Positions 43,639-52,320 of a stretch of 64,000 nt of DNA are shown here, one piece after another. How positions within the stretch are numbered: position 1 is the first letter of the stretch; the number at the start of each line of letters is the position of its first letter. Made by a program: the position numbers and the translations under genes. Location: positions 1 through 64,000 of the forward strand of contig NZ_CANLRL010000001.1 of the NCBI RefSeq assembly GCF_947493595.1, in the 5' to 3' direction. Source of the DNA: an uncultured Shimia sp. GTDB taxonomy: Bacteria; Pseudomonadota; Alphaproteobacteria; Rhodobacterales; Rhodobacteraceae. Under the pieces are notes generated by a model, which saw nothing but the letters and a program-made list of their open reading frames with translations, made no database searches and was not told the origin of the DNA.

Positions 43639-43687
43639 TCGCCACAACGGCTTCCTGACGTGGCGATCGACTTATATTGGAGCACTT
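43639..43687 (+). ncRNA. SAM/SAH riboswitch upstream of metK
   Basis: The pattern matches the SAM/SAH RNA class: stem TCGCCAC (43639-43645) with GTGGCGA (43660-43666), loop AACGGCTTCCTGAC, a short linker, then ATTGGAGCA (43676-43684). GGCTTCC in the loop can pair with GGAGC, forming the pseudoknot that covers the Shine-Dalgarno GGAG directly before the metK ATG. Ligand binding would therefore block translation of metK when SAM or SAH is plentiful. This class is described almost only from Rhodobacterales metK leaders. Confidence 0.93.
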
Positions 43688-43688
43688 C

Positions 43689-44870
43689 ATGACACGACAG
43701 AACTACACGTTTACTTCCGAAAGCGTTTCGGAAGGGCACCCTGATAAGGTGTGTGACCGCATTTCCGACGCGGTTTTGGACGCCTTTTTGGCAGAGGAGC
43801 CTGAAGCCCGGGTGGCGGCGGAAACCTTTGCCACGACAAACCGGGTGGTGATTGGTGGCGAGGTTGGTCTGTCGGATCAAGACAAGCTGCATGACTACAT
43901 GGAGCGCATCGACGAGATAGCGCGCGCCTGTATCAAAGACATCGGCTACGAGCAGGAAAAATTCCACCACGAGACCGTGGAGATCACCAACCTGTTGCAC
44001 GAGCAGTCCGCGCATATTGCGCAGGGCGTGGATGCAGCGGCTGACAAAGACGAAGGCGCCGGTGATCAGGGCATCATGTTTGGCTATGCCACCACCGAAA
44101 CCGAGGCGTTGATGCCTGCGCCGATCCAGTACAGCCATGCGATCCTGCGGCGACTGGCAGAGGTGCGCAAATCCGGTCAGGAGCCGACGCTGGGCCCGGA
44201 TGCCAAATCTCAGCTGTCTGTGGTCTATGACGGCGGGAAGCCCGTGGGCGTGAGCTCCATCGTGTTGTCGACCCAGCACATGGATGAAAACATGACCAGC
44301 GCAGATGTGCGCGCGGTTATCGAACCCTACATTCGCGAAACCCTGCCAGAGGGCTGGATCACCGATGCCACCGCGTGGCACGTGAACCCAACTGGCAAGT
44401 TTGTGATTGGTGGGCCGGATGGCGACGCGGGTTTGACCGGGCGTAAGATCATCGTGGACACCTATGGCGGCGCAGCCCCACATGGCGGCGGCGCGTTCTC
44501 TGGCAAAGACCCAACGAAAGTGGACCGCTCTGCAGCTTACGCAGCGCGCTACTTGGCGAAAAACGTCGTGGCGGCGGGCATGTCTGAGCGCTGCACCATT
44601 CAGCTGTCTTATGCGATTGGCGTGTCGGAGCCTCTGTCGATCTATGCCGACACACATGGCACCGGCGACGTGGCGCCTGCGGACATCGAGAAGGCGATCC
44701 GCAAGGTGATGTGCCTGACGCCACGGGGCATTCGCGAGAAGTTGCAACTGAACAAGCCGATCTATGAGCGCACGGCGGCTTATGGCCACTTTGGTCGCAA
44801 GCCAAGCGCCGATGGTGGCTTCAGCTGGGAGCGCACAGATCTGGTTGAGGATTTGAAAAAAGCCATCTGA
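43689..44870 (+). CDS. metK: S-adenosylmethionine synthetase
   Basis: This 393-residue enzyme makes SAM from ATP and methionine. Motifs are [15 protein letters not shown] at the start, [12 protein letters not shown] (the hexapeptide region) and [17 protein letters not shown] (phosphate-binding loop). The start is ATG 43689, preceded by GGAG at 43679-43682, which is part of the riboswitch pseudoknot. The TTG at 43677 lies inside that RNA and is not a start. Confidence 0.97.
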   Translation: MTRQNYTFTSESVSEGHPDKVCDRISDAVLDAFLAEEPEARVAAETFATTNRVVIGGEVGLSDQDKLHDYMERIDEIARACIKDIGYEQEKFHHETVEITNLLHEQSAHIAQGVDAAADKDEGAGDQGIMFGYATTETEALMPAPIQYSHAILRRLAEVRKSGQEPTLGPDAKSQLSVVYDGGKPVGVSSIVLSTQHMDENMTSADVRAVIEPYIRETLPEGWITDATAWHVNPTGKFVIGGPDGDAGLTGRKIIVDTYGGAAPHGGGAFSGKDPTKVDRSAAYAARYLAKNVVAAGMSERCTIQLSYAIGVSEPLSIYADTHGTGDVAPADIEKAIRKVMCLTPRGIREKLQLNKPIYERTAAYGHFGRKPSADGGFSWERTDLVEDLKKAI

Positions 44871-44892
44871 TCCTCAGCACAGTGCATGATAG

Positions 44893-44925
44893 AAAAGCTC
44901 GCCGGTTTTCTTGGCGGGCTTTTTC
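44893..44925 (+). terminator. Terminator of metK
   Basis: Eleven-base stem AAAAGCTCGCC / GGCGGGCTTTT with one G-T wobble and a T-rich tail. Confidence 0.88.
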
Positions 44926-45026
44926 TATGTCTGGAGACTGAGCTCGAGCAAGCTGCCCCAACGGAAGTCTTTGGCATCGCAAGTCACCTGTGCCACGTTT
45001 GGGCCGGGAAATGGGAGGAATGCGCG

Positions 45027-45881
45027 ATGTTGATCGATGTGGCTTTGCCGCTGTCGTTGGCGATTATAATGTTTTCATTGGGGTTTGGGCTAACCTTTGC
45101 CGATTTTGGCAGGGTGCTGACCATGCCGCGCGCGGTGATTGTGGGCGTAATGATGCAGGTGGTCGCGGTGCCTGCAGTCGCGTTTCTGTTGGTGTCGTTC
45201 ACAAGCTTGCCGCCTGCGATGGCTTTTGGCGTGATGTTGTTGTCGTTTTGCCCAGGCGGTGTGACGTCCAACATCCTGACCAAATTGGCGGGGGGCACGG
45301 TGGCTTTGTCTATCACACTAACAGCGGTGGTGAGCCTGTTGTCGGTGCTGACCGTGCCCGCGCTGACCGGCTGGGCGGCGACCACGTTTCTGGGCGGCGA
45401 TGCGCCGGTGATCAATGTGACCGCGATTGGCATCAGCATGTTTGTGATCACCGCCGTGCCGGTGGCGATTGGTGTATTGCTGCGGTTTGTGGCGCCGACG
45501 TTTGCGGACAATAACGAAGGCCGCGTGTCGGCCTTGGCGCTGATCTTGTTTGCGGTGATTGTCGCGGCGGCGCTGGCGACCAACTGGAGCATGTTCATGG
45601 AGAACATTGGCGGATTGGGGCCGGTGCTGATGGCGCTGAATGCGGTGTTGCTGATTGCCGGTGTTGTGGTGGCGCGTGTGCTGGGACTGTCGGGGCCGGA
45701 TGGGCTCTGTATCTCTGTGGAGATGGGTGTGCAGAACGCGACCCTTGGCATCGCGGTAGCAGGGATTATTGCGCAAACCGGTGGTATTCCCGAGTTTGCG
45801 GTGCCGGCCGCAGTTTACGGGATCACGATGTATATTGTGACCATTCCGGGTATGTTCATTTTGCGCAAGATTTTTGGCTGA
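45027..45881 (+). CDS. Bile acid:sodium symporter (BASS) family transporter
   Basis: This 284-residue membrane protein has about nine helices. BASS features are MFSLGFGLTFADFGRV in helix 1, LLSFCPGGVTSNILTKLAGG (crossover region) and SVEMGVQNATLGIAVAG near the end. Marine members carry various organic anions with sodium; substrate unknown. ATG at 45027 has GGGAGGA at 45013-45019. The upstream in-frame extension begins inside the metK terminator. Confidence 0.88.
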   Translation: MLIDVALPLSLAIIMFSLGFGLTFADFGRVLTMPRAVIVGVMMQVVAVPAVAFLLVSFTSLPPAMAFGVMLLSFCPGGVTSNILTKLAGGTVALSITLTAVVSLLSVLTVPALTGWAATTFLGGDAPVINVTAIGISMFVITAVPVAIGVLLRFVAPTFADNNEGRVSALALILFAVIVAAALATNWSMFMENIGGLGPVLMALNAVLLIAGVVVARVLGLSGPDGLCISVEMGVQNATLGIAVAGIIAQTGGIPEFAVPAAVYGITMYIVTIPGMFILRKIFG

Positions 45882-45891
45882 ACTTGACCTT

Positions 45892-45925
45892 TGCTGCGGG
45901 TTTGGGCAAAGGCAGGCCCGCAGCA
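45892..45925. other. Intergenic hairpin before trmB
   Basis: Nine-base perfect arms TGCTGCGGG / CCCGCAGCA with a 16-base loop lie between the BASS gene and trmB. There is no T run, so simple termination is unlikely. It could be a transcript-stabilising or weak terminator structure. Confidence 0.45.
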
Positions 45926-45939
45926 TAAGGTAATTTGGC

Positions 45940-46677
45940 ATGTCCGACGACAAACACCCCGGCAAAGATTCTGGCAGACACGCAAGCGGTGCGCCGTGGC
46001 GCAACTTCTATGGCCGCTTCAAAGGCAAAGGCCTACGGCCTAGCCAAGAGGCCTATCTGGACGAAGATCTCGCGGCACTGTCTCCCGGCAAGGTGGGCTG
46101 GGAAGAGAACCCAGAGCGCGAGAACCTTGACCTTGAGGCGCTGTTTGGTGGCAAGGATGTTTGGCTCGAAGTGGGCTTTGGCGGCGGCGAGCATATGGTG
46201 CATCAGGCGGTGCAGAATCCGGATGTGGGTATCATTGGCTGTGAACCTTACATCAATGGTGTTGCCATGCTGCTTGGCAAAATCCGTGAAGCCGGTGCGG
46301 AGAACATCAAGGTGCATCCCGGCGATGCGCGCGACATGTTTGACGTGCTGCCGGATCAAAGCCTGAGCCGGGCGTTTTTGCTGTACCCTGATCCGTGGCC
46401 CAAGAAGCGGCATCACCGTCGCCGGTTTGTGACGCCTGAACATCTGGAGCCATTGTCACGCAAGCTGAAGCCAGGAGCAATTTTCCGGGTGGCGACGGAC
46501 ATTGAGGATTATGTGCGTCAGACCTTGGAGGAAGTGCCACGTCAAGGGTTTGAGTGGTTGGCAGAGAAGCCGGAAGACTGGCGTGAGCCGTGGGGGGATT
46601 GGATTTCCACGCGCTATGAGCAAAAAGCCTTCCGCGAAGGGCGCACGCCGCATTATCTGACCTTCCGGAAGACTTGA
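45940..46677 (+). CDS. trmB: tRNA (guanine-N7-)-methyltransferase
   Basis: This 245-residue SAM-dependent enzyme modifies G46 of tRNA. The SAM site is WLEVGFGGGEHMVHQA and the conserved YPDPWPKKRHHRRRF follows, with TRYEQKAFREGR near the end. It follows metK and the BASS gene in the same direction. Confidence 0.95.
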   Translation: MSDDKHPGKDSGRHASGAPWRNFYGRFKGKGLRPSQEAYLDEDLAALSPGKVGWEENPERENLDLEALFGGKDVWLEVGFGGGEHMVHQAVQNPDVGIIGCEPYINGVAMLLGKIREAGAENIKVHPGDARDMFDVLPDQSLSRAFLLYPDPWPKKRHHRRRFVTPEHLEPLSRKLKPGAIFRVATDIEDYVRQTLEEVPRQGFEWLAEKPEDWREPWGDWISTRYEQKAFREGRTPHYLTFRKT

Positions 46678-46732
46678 TAAAGGCGCGGGTTTGCACAATT
46701 CTGGTGGCATTTAGTTATATATTGAGTGCCCC

Positions 46733-47779
46733 ATGTCAGATCGCCATATCATCAATTGTCACCTTCACTTGTTCACGCTGGACAATGTTCCGGAGGACTT
46801 TCCAAGCCCGATTGTGGGCAAACTGCGCAACAAGCCGAGACTGATCAGTTTTCTTGCAAAAGTGCTTAGGGGCGTTGCGCCGCAGATTGAGCGCCTTGCA
46901 CGAATGGCGGATGTCGGGCGGCTTGAAACGCAGGAGAAGGTCCTGCAACGGGTGCTGCCGCATTACCCAGATGATACGCAGTTTGTCATCCTGCCGATGG
47001 ATATTGCGCCGGGAGGCTATCGTGAAGCGCCGGTCGGGTTGCGAGAGCAGCATGATATTTTGGCGCAGCTTTGCAGAGCTGAAGAGTACGCCGACAGATT
47101 GATCCCCTTTGCCGCCGTGCATCCAGCGCGCCAAGGTGCGTTTGATGAGTTCCGCCGCTGTGTCGAGGAGCATGGATTTCGCGGGCTAAAGCTGTATCCA
47201 AAGTTGGGATACTACCCGTACCATCCTGTCTTAATGGATAAGGTATACCCCTATTGCGTTGACAACAATCTGCCGGTGATGACGCACTGTTCCCGCGGCG
47301 GTGTGTACGGAAAAAATGCCGCAGGGGTATGGGGGGAAGATTTAGGTGCGCCGCACCGGTACATCCCGGTGATGGCGCAGTTCCCGGCGCTGCGTATTTG
47401 CTTGGCACATTTTGGCGGCAGTGACGAATGGGAAGACTATGTGGCGGGGATTGACCCGTTGGACCCGGACGCACGGATTGTGAATTGGGTGACGATGATC
47501 CGCGACATGATTAAGTCGCCGAAGTACCCCAACCTGTTCACTGATATCAGCTATACGATGTTCGATTTTGAAGAGAACCTGCCGTATCTTGATATTTTCC
47601 TGAAAAATGATGCGCTGCGCTCTCGTGTTTTGTTTGGCTCCGATTACTACATGACCAAGCAGGAAGATTTGTCAGAACGGGCGGTGTCGATGCGGATGCG
47701 GCATGCGTTGGGAGATGATCTTTATTACCAGATAGCCCATGACAATGTGCGGCACTGGTTGACCGGTGAGGCGGTTTGA
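46733..47779 (+). CDS. Amidohydrolase-2 family metal-dependent hydrolase
   Basis: This 348-residue TIM-barrel protein has the first-strand metal motif HLH (His10, His12 in IINCHLHLF), FRGLKLYPKLGYYPYHP, later histidines in VMTHCSRGG and LAHFGG, and a final Asp in LFGSDYYMT. This pattern fits the ACMSD/TIM-barrel amidohydrolase-2 group, with decarboxylase or hydrolase members. Base use looks less GC-rich than trmB and aroA on either side, which could point to later acquisition. No substrate can be named. Confidence 0.82.
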   Translation: MSDRHIINCHLHLFTLDNVPEDFPSPIVGKLRNKPRLISFLAKVLRGVAPQIERLARMADVGRLETQEKVLQRVLPHYPDDTQFVILPMDIAPGGYREAPVGLREQHDILAQLCRAEEYADRLIPFAAVHPARQGAFDEFRRCVEEHGFRGLKLYPKLGYYPYHPVLMDKVYPYCVDNNLPVMTHCSRGGVYGKNAAGVWGEDLGAPHRYIPVMAQFPALRICLAHFGGSDEWEDYVAGIDPLDPDARIVNWVTMIRDMIKSPKYPNLFTDISYTMFDFEENLPYLDIFLKNDALRSRVLFGSDYYMTKQEDLSERAVSMRMRHALGDDLYYQIAHDNVRHWLTGEAV

Positions 47780-47883
47780 GGTGGCGCTTGCCGGCATGAC
47801 GCAACAATCGCGTCAATCGCGCCATGGACCTTAGGCATTTGTTGCGCTAACAGCGTGGGCAAAAGCAATAAGGATGACGCGCT

Positions 47884-49230
47884 ATGTCCGGCCACGGCAC
47901 TCCAATTCCAATGACCTCTTCCCCCTGCGGCCCGCTGAAGGGCGAGGCGCATGTGCCTGGTGACAAGTCGATCAGCCACCGCAGCCTGATCCTTGGCGCA
48001 ATGGCCGTGGGCGAGACCAAAATCTCCGGCCTGCTGGAAGGCGAAGACGTGCTCGACACCGGCAAGGCCATGGCGGCGTTTGGCGCGGAGGTGATCAACC
48101 ACGGCGAAGGTAACTGGTCGGTGCATGGGGTCGGTGTCGGCGGTTTTGCCGAGCCGGACAATATCATCGACTGCGGCAATTCTGGTACTGGCGTGCGGCT
48201 GATCATGGGCGCGATGGCGACCAGCGACATCACCGTGACCTTCACTGGCGACGCCAGCCTCAACGGCCGTCCAATGGCGCGGGTGACGGACCCGATTGCG
48301 TTGTTTGGGGCGACCTCGGTGGGGCGCTCTGGTGGGCGTTTGCCGATGACCATTGTTGGGGCCAAAGATGCGGTGCCCGTGCGCTACGAAGTGCCGATGC
48401 CGTCGGCGCAGGTGAAATCTGCGGTGCTTTTGGCGGGGCTGAATGCGCCGGGGCAAACTGTGGTGATCGAGAAAGAAGCCACACGGGACCACACCGAGCG
48501 TATGCTGGCAGGCTTTGGTGCCGAGATTTCGGTGGAAGAGACCGATGAAGGCCGCGTGATCACCTTGACCGGTCAGCCAGAGCTGAAACCGCAGACGATT
48601 GTTGTTCCGCGCGATCCAAGCTCGGCAGCTTTCCCGGTTTGTGCCGCAATCATCACGCCGGGCTCTGACGTGTTGGTGCCAAATATCGGTCTGAACCCAA
48701 CGCGGGCAGGTCTGTTCTATGCGTTGCAGGCGATGAATGCGGATCTGACATTCGAAAATGAGCGCGAAGAGGGGGGCGAGCCGGTGGCGGACCTGCGGGC
48801 GCGGTTCTCGCCTGATCTTACGGGCGCCGAGATCGACCCGGCGCGGGCGGCCAGCATGATTGACGAATATCCGGTGCTGTCGGTGGTGGCCTCTTATGCC
48901 AAAGGCGACACCGTGATGCGCGGTGTAAAAGAGCTGCGCGTGAAGGAAAGTGACCGTATCGACGCCATGGCCAAAGGCCTGCGCGCCAATGGTGTGGAGG
49001 TCGATGAGGGTGACGACTGGTGGATCGTGAAAGGTCTGGGCCACGGCAACGTGCCTGGTGGCGCGACCTGTGAAAGCCATTTGGATCACCGCATTGCCAT
49101 GAGCTTCATGGTGATGGGCATGGCGACACAGCAGCCTGTGAGCGTGGATGACGGCGGCCCAATCGCCACGTCTTTCCCGATCTTTGAGCCGCTGATGGAC
49201 GGTTTGGGCGCGAAGATCACCCGGACATAA
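47884..49230 (+). CDS. aroA: 3-Phosphoshikimate 1-carboxyvinyltransferase (EPSP synthase)
   Basis: This 448-residue shikimate-pathway enzyme has [20 protein letters not shown] (substrate lysine region), [30 protein letters not shown] and [16 protein letters not shown] single open frame has no defects. The sequence before SNSGT-type motifs (here CGNSGTG) and overall length point to the class II-like alphaproteobacterial form; glyphosate tolerance cannot be judged here. The next conserved neighbours, cmk and rpsA, follow with insertions. Confidence 0.95.
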   Translation: MSGHGTPIPMTSSPCGPLKGEAHVPGDKSISHRSLILGAMAVGETKISGLLEGEDVLDTGKAMAAFGAEVINHGEGNWSVHGVGVGGFAEPDNIIDCGNSGTGVRLIMGAMATSDITVTFTGDASLNGRPMARVTDPIALFGATSVGRSGGRLPMTIVGAKDAVPVRYEVPMPSAQVKSAVLLAGLNAPGQTVVIEKEATRDHTERMLAGFGAEISVEETDEGRVITLTGQPELKPQTIVVPRDPSSAAFPVCAAIITPGSDVLVPNIGLNPTRAGLFYALQAMNADLTFENEREEGGEPVADLRARFSPDLTGAEIDPARAASMIDEYPVLSVVASYAKGDTVMRGVKELRVKESDRIDAMAKGLRANGVEVDEGDDWWIVKGLGHGNVPGGATCESHLDHRIAMSFMVMGMATQQPVSVDDGGPIATSFPIFEPLMDGLGAKITRT

Positions 49231-49320
49231 GTTGCCCGACGCGGCCTCTGGCGCACGTTTTTGTTGATTTTGGCGAAGCCTCGGTCATGATCGGGGCTTA
49301 GTCATTTGTGGGCCTTTTGC

Positions 49321-49833
49321 ATGAGCTATATTCAGCGGGTTTTTTGGGTCAGTTTTACTGCCGCCACTGCCATCTATCTGGTGATGGTGTTTTGGACCAT
49401 GCCAACCATCAGTGCTGCCGCCGGAGGGTTGGCGCCGTTTGACATGCGGCCCTTTGGCTATACGCCACAGGAGGCGCGCGGTTTTTTGTCGGCGCTGACA
49501 GTTGAGGGGCGGGACTTCTACATCACTGTGCAACAGCGGCTTGATCTGGTTTATCCGGCACTGCTGGGGATAATGTTGATTGTTGGCTTTCAGAGCCTGT
49601 TCCAGCGGCCCTGGAGCATGGTGTTTTCTTTTGTGGCGCTGATCATGGTGTCGGCGGATTATCTAGAAAACTATATGGTGGCGACAATGCTGCACATCGG
49701 TCCGGACGCGGTGGAAGACAACCTCGTGGCTTTTGCCAGCTTTTGGACGCGCTGCAAATCGGCGGCAGCCACGGTGGCCTTTGTTGGACTTATGGCGGGC
49801 GCGGTGATGCAGATGCGCCGCCGGTGGGCGTAA
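49321..49833 (+). CDS. Hypothetical membrane protein between aroA and cmk
   Basis: This ~170-residue protein has four hydrophobic helices (about residues 5-27, 75-92, 97-117 and 135-157). The loop between helices 1 and 2 contains PFGYTPQEARGFLSAL. No family name is assigned. TTG at 49306 could extend it by five residues; ATG 49321 is chosen. Confidence 0.72.
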   Translation: MSYIQRVFWVSFTAATAIYLVMVFWTMPTISAAAGGLAPFDMRPFGYTPQEARGFLSALTVEGRDFYITVQQRLDLVYPALLGIMLIVGFQSLFQRPWSMVFSFVALIMVSADYLENYMVATMLHIGPDAVEDNLVAFASFWTRCKSAAATVAFVGLMAGAVMQMRRRWA

Positions 49834-49918
49834 TCCGGCCCACAAGGCGGGCGGCGTCTTGCGTTGATGATCTTGCCTCGGTAGAGCCTCGGGGACGTTA
49901 GATAGAGCAGGGCAAGAC

Positions 49919-50533
49919 ATGCGGTTTACCATTGCAATTGATGGGCCAGCGGCGGCGGGCAAGGGCACAATCTCCAAAGCCGTGGCGGCGCATTATGGCT
50001 TTGCTCATTTGGACACTGGTTTGTTGTATCGCGCGGTGGGTGCCCGCACACTGGATGGAACGGATCCAATTGAAGCCGCCAAAGCCCTGACCGCCGAAGA
50101 TCTTGATGCAGACAACCTGCGCACGCCAGAGGTGGCACAAGCGGCCAGTAAGGTCGCCGTGATTGGCGAGGTGCGGGCTGCCTTGGTGGATTTTCAACGC
50201 GCGTTTGCGCGCCGTGCTGGTGGGGCCGTGCTGGATGGGCGCGACATTGGCACCGTGATTTGCCCCAATGCCGAAGCCAAGCTGTTTGTCACCGCCAGTG
50301 CCGAAGTGCGGGCAGAGCGCCGCTATCTAGAGCTTGTTGGCAAAGGCACCGAGATTGATCGCGAAACCGTGCTGGCGGATGTGAAAGAGCGCGACGCGCG
50401 GGATATGGAGCGGGCTGAAGCACCGCTGAGGCCCGCGGAGGACGCGGTATTGATCGACACCTCCAACTTGGCCATTGAGGCAGCCATCGCGGCGGCTGTG
50501 GAAGCGATTGACAAGCTGCGTCCGGCAGAGTGA
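49919..50533 (+). CDS. cmk: Cytidylate kinase
   Basis: This 204-residue kinase phosphorylates CMP/dCMP. It has the P-loop [39 protein letters not shown] and [13 protein letters not shown] (lid arginines). In related genomes it is directly followed by rpsA; here about 1.8 kb of other genes separates them. A convergent HxlR gene ends 12 bases after it. Confidence 0.95.
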   Translation: MRFTIAIDGPAAAGKGTISKAVAAHYGFAHLDTGLLYRAVGARTLDGTDPIEAAKALTAEDLDADNLRTPEVAQAASKVAVIGEVRAALVDFQRAFARRAGGAVLDGRDIGTVICPNAEAKLFVTASAEVRAERRYLELVGKGTEIDRETVLADVKERDARDMERAEAPLRPAEDAVLIDTSNLAIEAAIAAAVEAIDKLRPAE

Positions 50534-50544
50534 ACCGTACCTGA

Positions 50545-50931
50545 TCAGGCGGACCTTTTCTCGTCTGCCTGCAGATCATAGTCGGCGCGGGCTTCGTCGA
50601 TGTTGGGCAGGTTGTCCAAGGCCCAGGTGCCAAGGGTTTTCACCGGCTCATAGAAAGAATAACCCAGCTCAGTCAGGGCGTATTCCACTTTGGGCGGGAT
50701 CGTCGGGTGGTAGGTGCGGTTGACCAATCCGTCACGTTCCAACTCTCGCAGTTTCAAAGATAACATGCGCTGGGAAATGCCCAGATGGCGTTTGAGTTCG
50801 TTGAAGCGCAGCACTTTGTATTGCGCCAGTGAAAGCACGATCAGCACCGACCAGCGGTCTCCGACGCGGCCCAGAACCTCGTTGATACGGGAGCATTGCG
50901 GGCAGCCTTGGTGCGCAGACTTTTCAGGCAT
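50545..50931 (-). CDS. HxlR-family transcriptional regulator
   Basis: This 128-residue winged-helix protein has RVGDRWSVLIVLSL, LRFNELKRHLGISQRMLSLK (recognition helix) and LVNRTYHPTIPPKVEYALT (wing), the HxlR signature set. Two N-terminal cysteines (HQGCPQCSRI, Cys10 and Cys13) correspond to the single redox Cys of YodB-like members. It is divergent from a nitroreductase gene, with a palindrome between, so it probably represses that gene until a quinone or electrophile appears. Start at 50931 has AGAGGA upstream; a longer frame to 51054 crosses the operator. Confidence 0.89.
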   Translation of the reverse strand: MPEKSAHQGCPQCSRINEVLGRVGDRWSVLIVLSLAQYKVLRFNELKRHLGISQRMLSLKLRELERDGLVNRTYHPTIPPKVEYALTELGYSFYEPVKTLGTWALDNLPNIDEARADYDLQADEKRSA

Positions 50932-51005
50932 GGCGGTTCCTCTTGTGTAACCGGGTCTCAAACATGTGCCTTCTTGTGGCGATTTCTGGTGCCACTTATA
51001 TCGCG

Positions 51006-51022
51006 GGTATCGAAAGTATACC
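51006..51022. promoter_or_regulatory. Candidate HxlR operator
   Basis: GGTAT-CGAAAGT-ATACC, an inverted repeat with five-base arms and seven-base spacer, lies midway in the HxlR/nitroreductase divergent region. Similar GTAT(n)ATAC sites are bound by HxlR-type repressors. Position is suitable to block both promoters. Confidence 0.55.
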
Positions 51023-51070
51023 ACCCTCGGTTCCGGTGAGTTGCCGGCCCGCAAGAAGGATCATGTGAGA

Positions 51071-51706
51071 ATGACAAGCCTGAAAGACCTGATGAATTGG
51101 CGCTATGCCACCAAGAAAATGGACCCAGCAAAAGCGGTTCCTGAAGAAAAGGTGGAGGCGATCCTGGAAGCGATCCGTATGGCGCCGACCTCCAGTGGTA
51201 CGCAGCCGTTTGAGGTGTTTGTGGTGACCAACGACGAGATGCGTGAGAAGATCCGCAAGGTGGGCTGGGATCAGAGTCAGATCACCGAAGGCAGCCACCT
51301 TTTGGTGTTTGCGGCTTGGGATAACTATTCGGCGGAGCGCATTGATGCGGTGCGTGCACATATGGAAGAGTTGCGCGGCGAAAATGAGATGCTGTCGCAG
51401 TATTATGAGAACCTCAAAAACGTGTATCTGCCGCGTGACGAGACCGTGAACCACGACCACGCGGCGCGTCAGGCCTATATCGCGCTGGGCTTTGCCATGC
51501 TGGCAGCGGCGGAACTGGGCGTGGACACCTGCCCGATGGAAGGGTTTGATCCGGACGCCGTGGATGAGATCATGGGGCTGAAAGAGTTGGGCCTGAAATC
51601 CGTGACGCTGTTGCCGCTGGGCTACCGTCAGGAAGGCGCGGACTGGCTGCTGCCCATGGCGAAGGTGCGCAAGTCGCGTGAGACACTGGTGAACGAGGTT
51701 AGCTAA
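51071..51706 (+). CDS. NAD(P)H nitroreductase, NfsB-like
   Basis: This 211-residue flavoprotein has the nitroreductase fold: MNWRYATKKMDPAKAVPEEK (FMN-binding arginine/lysine region), RMAPTSSGTQPFEVFVV and the C-terminal LLPLGYRQEGADWL. NfsB-type enzymes reduce nitroaromatics and quinones with NAD(P)H. The ATG at 51071 has AAGGA ten bases upstream. Divergent from the HxlR gene that probably controls it. A terminator follows. Confidence 0.88.
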   Translation: MTSLKDLMNWRYATKKMDPAKAVPEEKVEAILEAIRMAPTSSGTQPFEVFVVTNDEMREKIRKVGWDQSQITEGSHLLVFAAWDNYSAERIDAVRAHMEELRGENEMLSQYYENLKNVYLPRDETVNHDHAARQAYIALGFAMLAAAELGVDTCPMEGFDPDAVDEIMGLKELGLKSVTLLPLGYRQEGADWLLPMAKVRKSRETLVNEVS

Positions 51707-51732
51707 AGCCGTTTGGAAAAGATCACTTCTAG

Positions 51733-51760
51733 AAGGCGCTCCGGACTGGGGCGCCTTTTT
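51733..51760 (+). terminator. Terminator of the nitroreductase gene
   Basis: Ten-base stem AAGGCGCTCC / GGGGCGCCTT with one T-G wobble and a TTTTT tail. Confidence 0.87.
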
Positions 51761-51813
51761 GTGTCTTCGTGGGGTTGAAATTCGCGGCGGTAGAAATGTA
51801 ATAACATAACTAA

Positions 51814-52101
51814 ATGAATCTGTCGGATATGAGCGGTGCCATGGGACGGAATATCAAAAGCAATCTGCGTGGGCGGCGCAGGCAGGGCAATGTCATGCAA
51901 GCCTATGACGCGCTGCCACCAGAACTGCGCCAATGGTTGCATACCGCAGCCTTGCCTTGGAGCCCGGCCTCTGCGCGCGGGATATGGCGCAAAGCGGGCG
52001 GCGCAAAGAACCCAAAAGCGGCACTTGAGCGGTTGAATGCTGTGGAGGCTGCGACATTGCGCCGAGACCAGCAAATGCAGGGAATCGGCTTGCCGAACTA
52101 G
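51814..52101 (+). CDS. Small basic protein, DUF6525-like
   Basis: This 95-residue protein has an arginine-rich start (SNLRGRRRQGNVMQAYDALP), then RQWLHTAALPWSPASARGIW and an alanine-rich helix. This pattern recalls small roseobacterial proteins named DUF6525; that label is from memory. Alternative starts are ATG 51829 and 51841. No function is known; the basic N-terminus could bind nucleic acid. Confidence 0.65.
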   Translation: MNLSDMSGAMGRNIKSNLRGRRRQGNVMQAYDALPPELRQWLHTAALPWSPASARGIWRKAGGAKNPKAALERLNAVEAATLRRDQQMQGIGLPN

Positions 52102-52163
52102 GGGTTTGGGGCTATATCGCCCCTGTCTATAAGGCGCAAATGCCATAAAACAACGGGACGAGC

Positions 52164-52196
52164 AGGGTCGGAAACGCCGGCCCTCTTTGTTTTTTG
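52164..52196 (+). terminator. Terminator or attenuator upstream of rpsA
   Basis: Eight-base stem AGGGTCGG / CCGGCCCT (one wobble) followed by CTTTGTTTTTTG. It ends the small upstream gene's transcript and lies ~125 bases before rpsA. The remaining leader (52197-52320) should contain the rpsA promoter. Confidence 0.7.
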
Positions 52197-52320
52197 TGTG
52201 TTTTTCCAGTTGTTTGGCGCGTCAAAGACCAACTTGTTCTGCCAGAAGGCGGACACCAACCAAGACCGGCGGAGACAACCGCGCGGCCAGTAAAAATGTT
52301 TGAAAAGGAAATGACGCCAC

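Noticed and set aside
43677-43688. TTG start giving a four-residue longer MetK
   Set aside because: It lies inside the 3' strand of the SAM/SAH riboswitch and would consume the ribosome binding site of the ATG at 43689.
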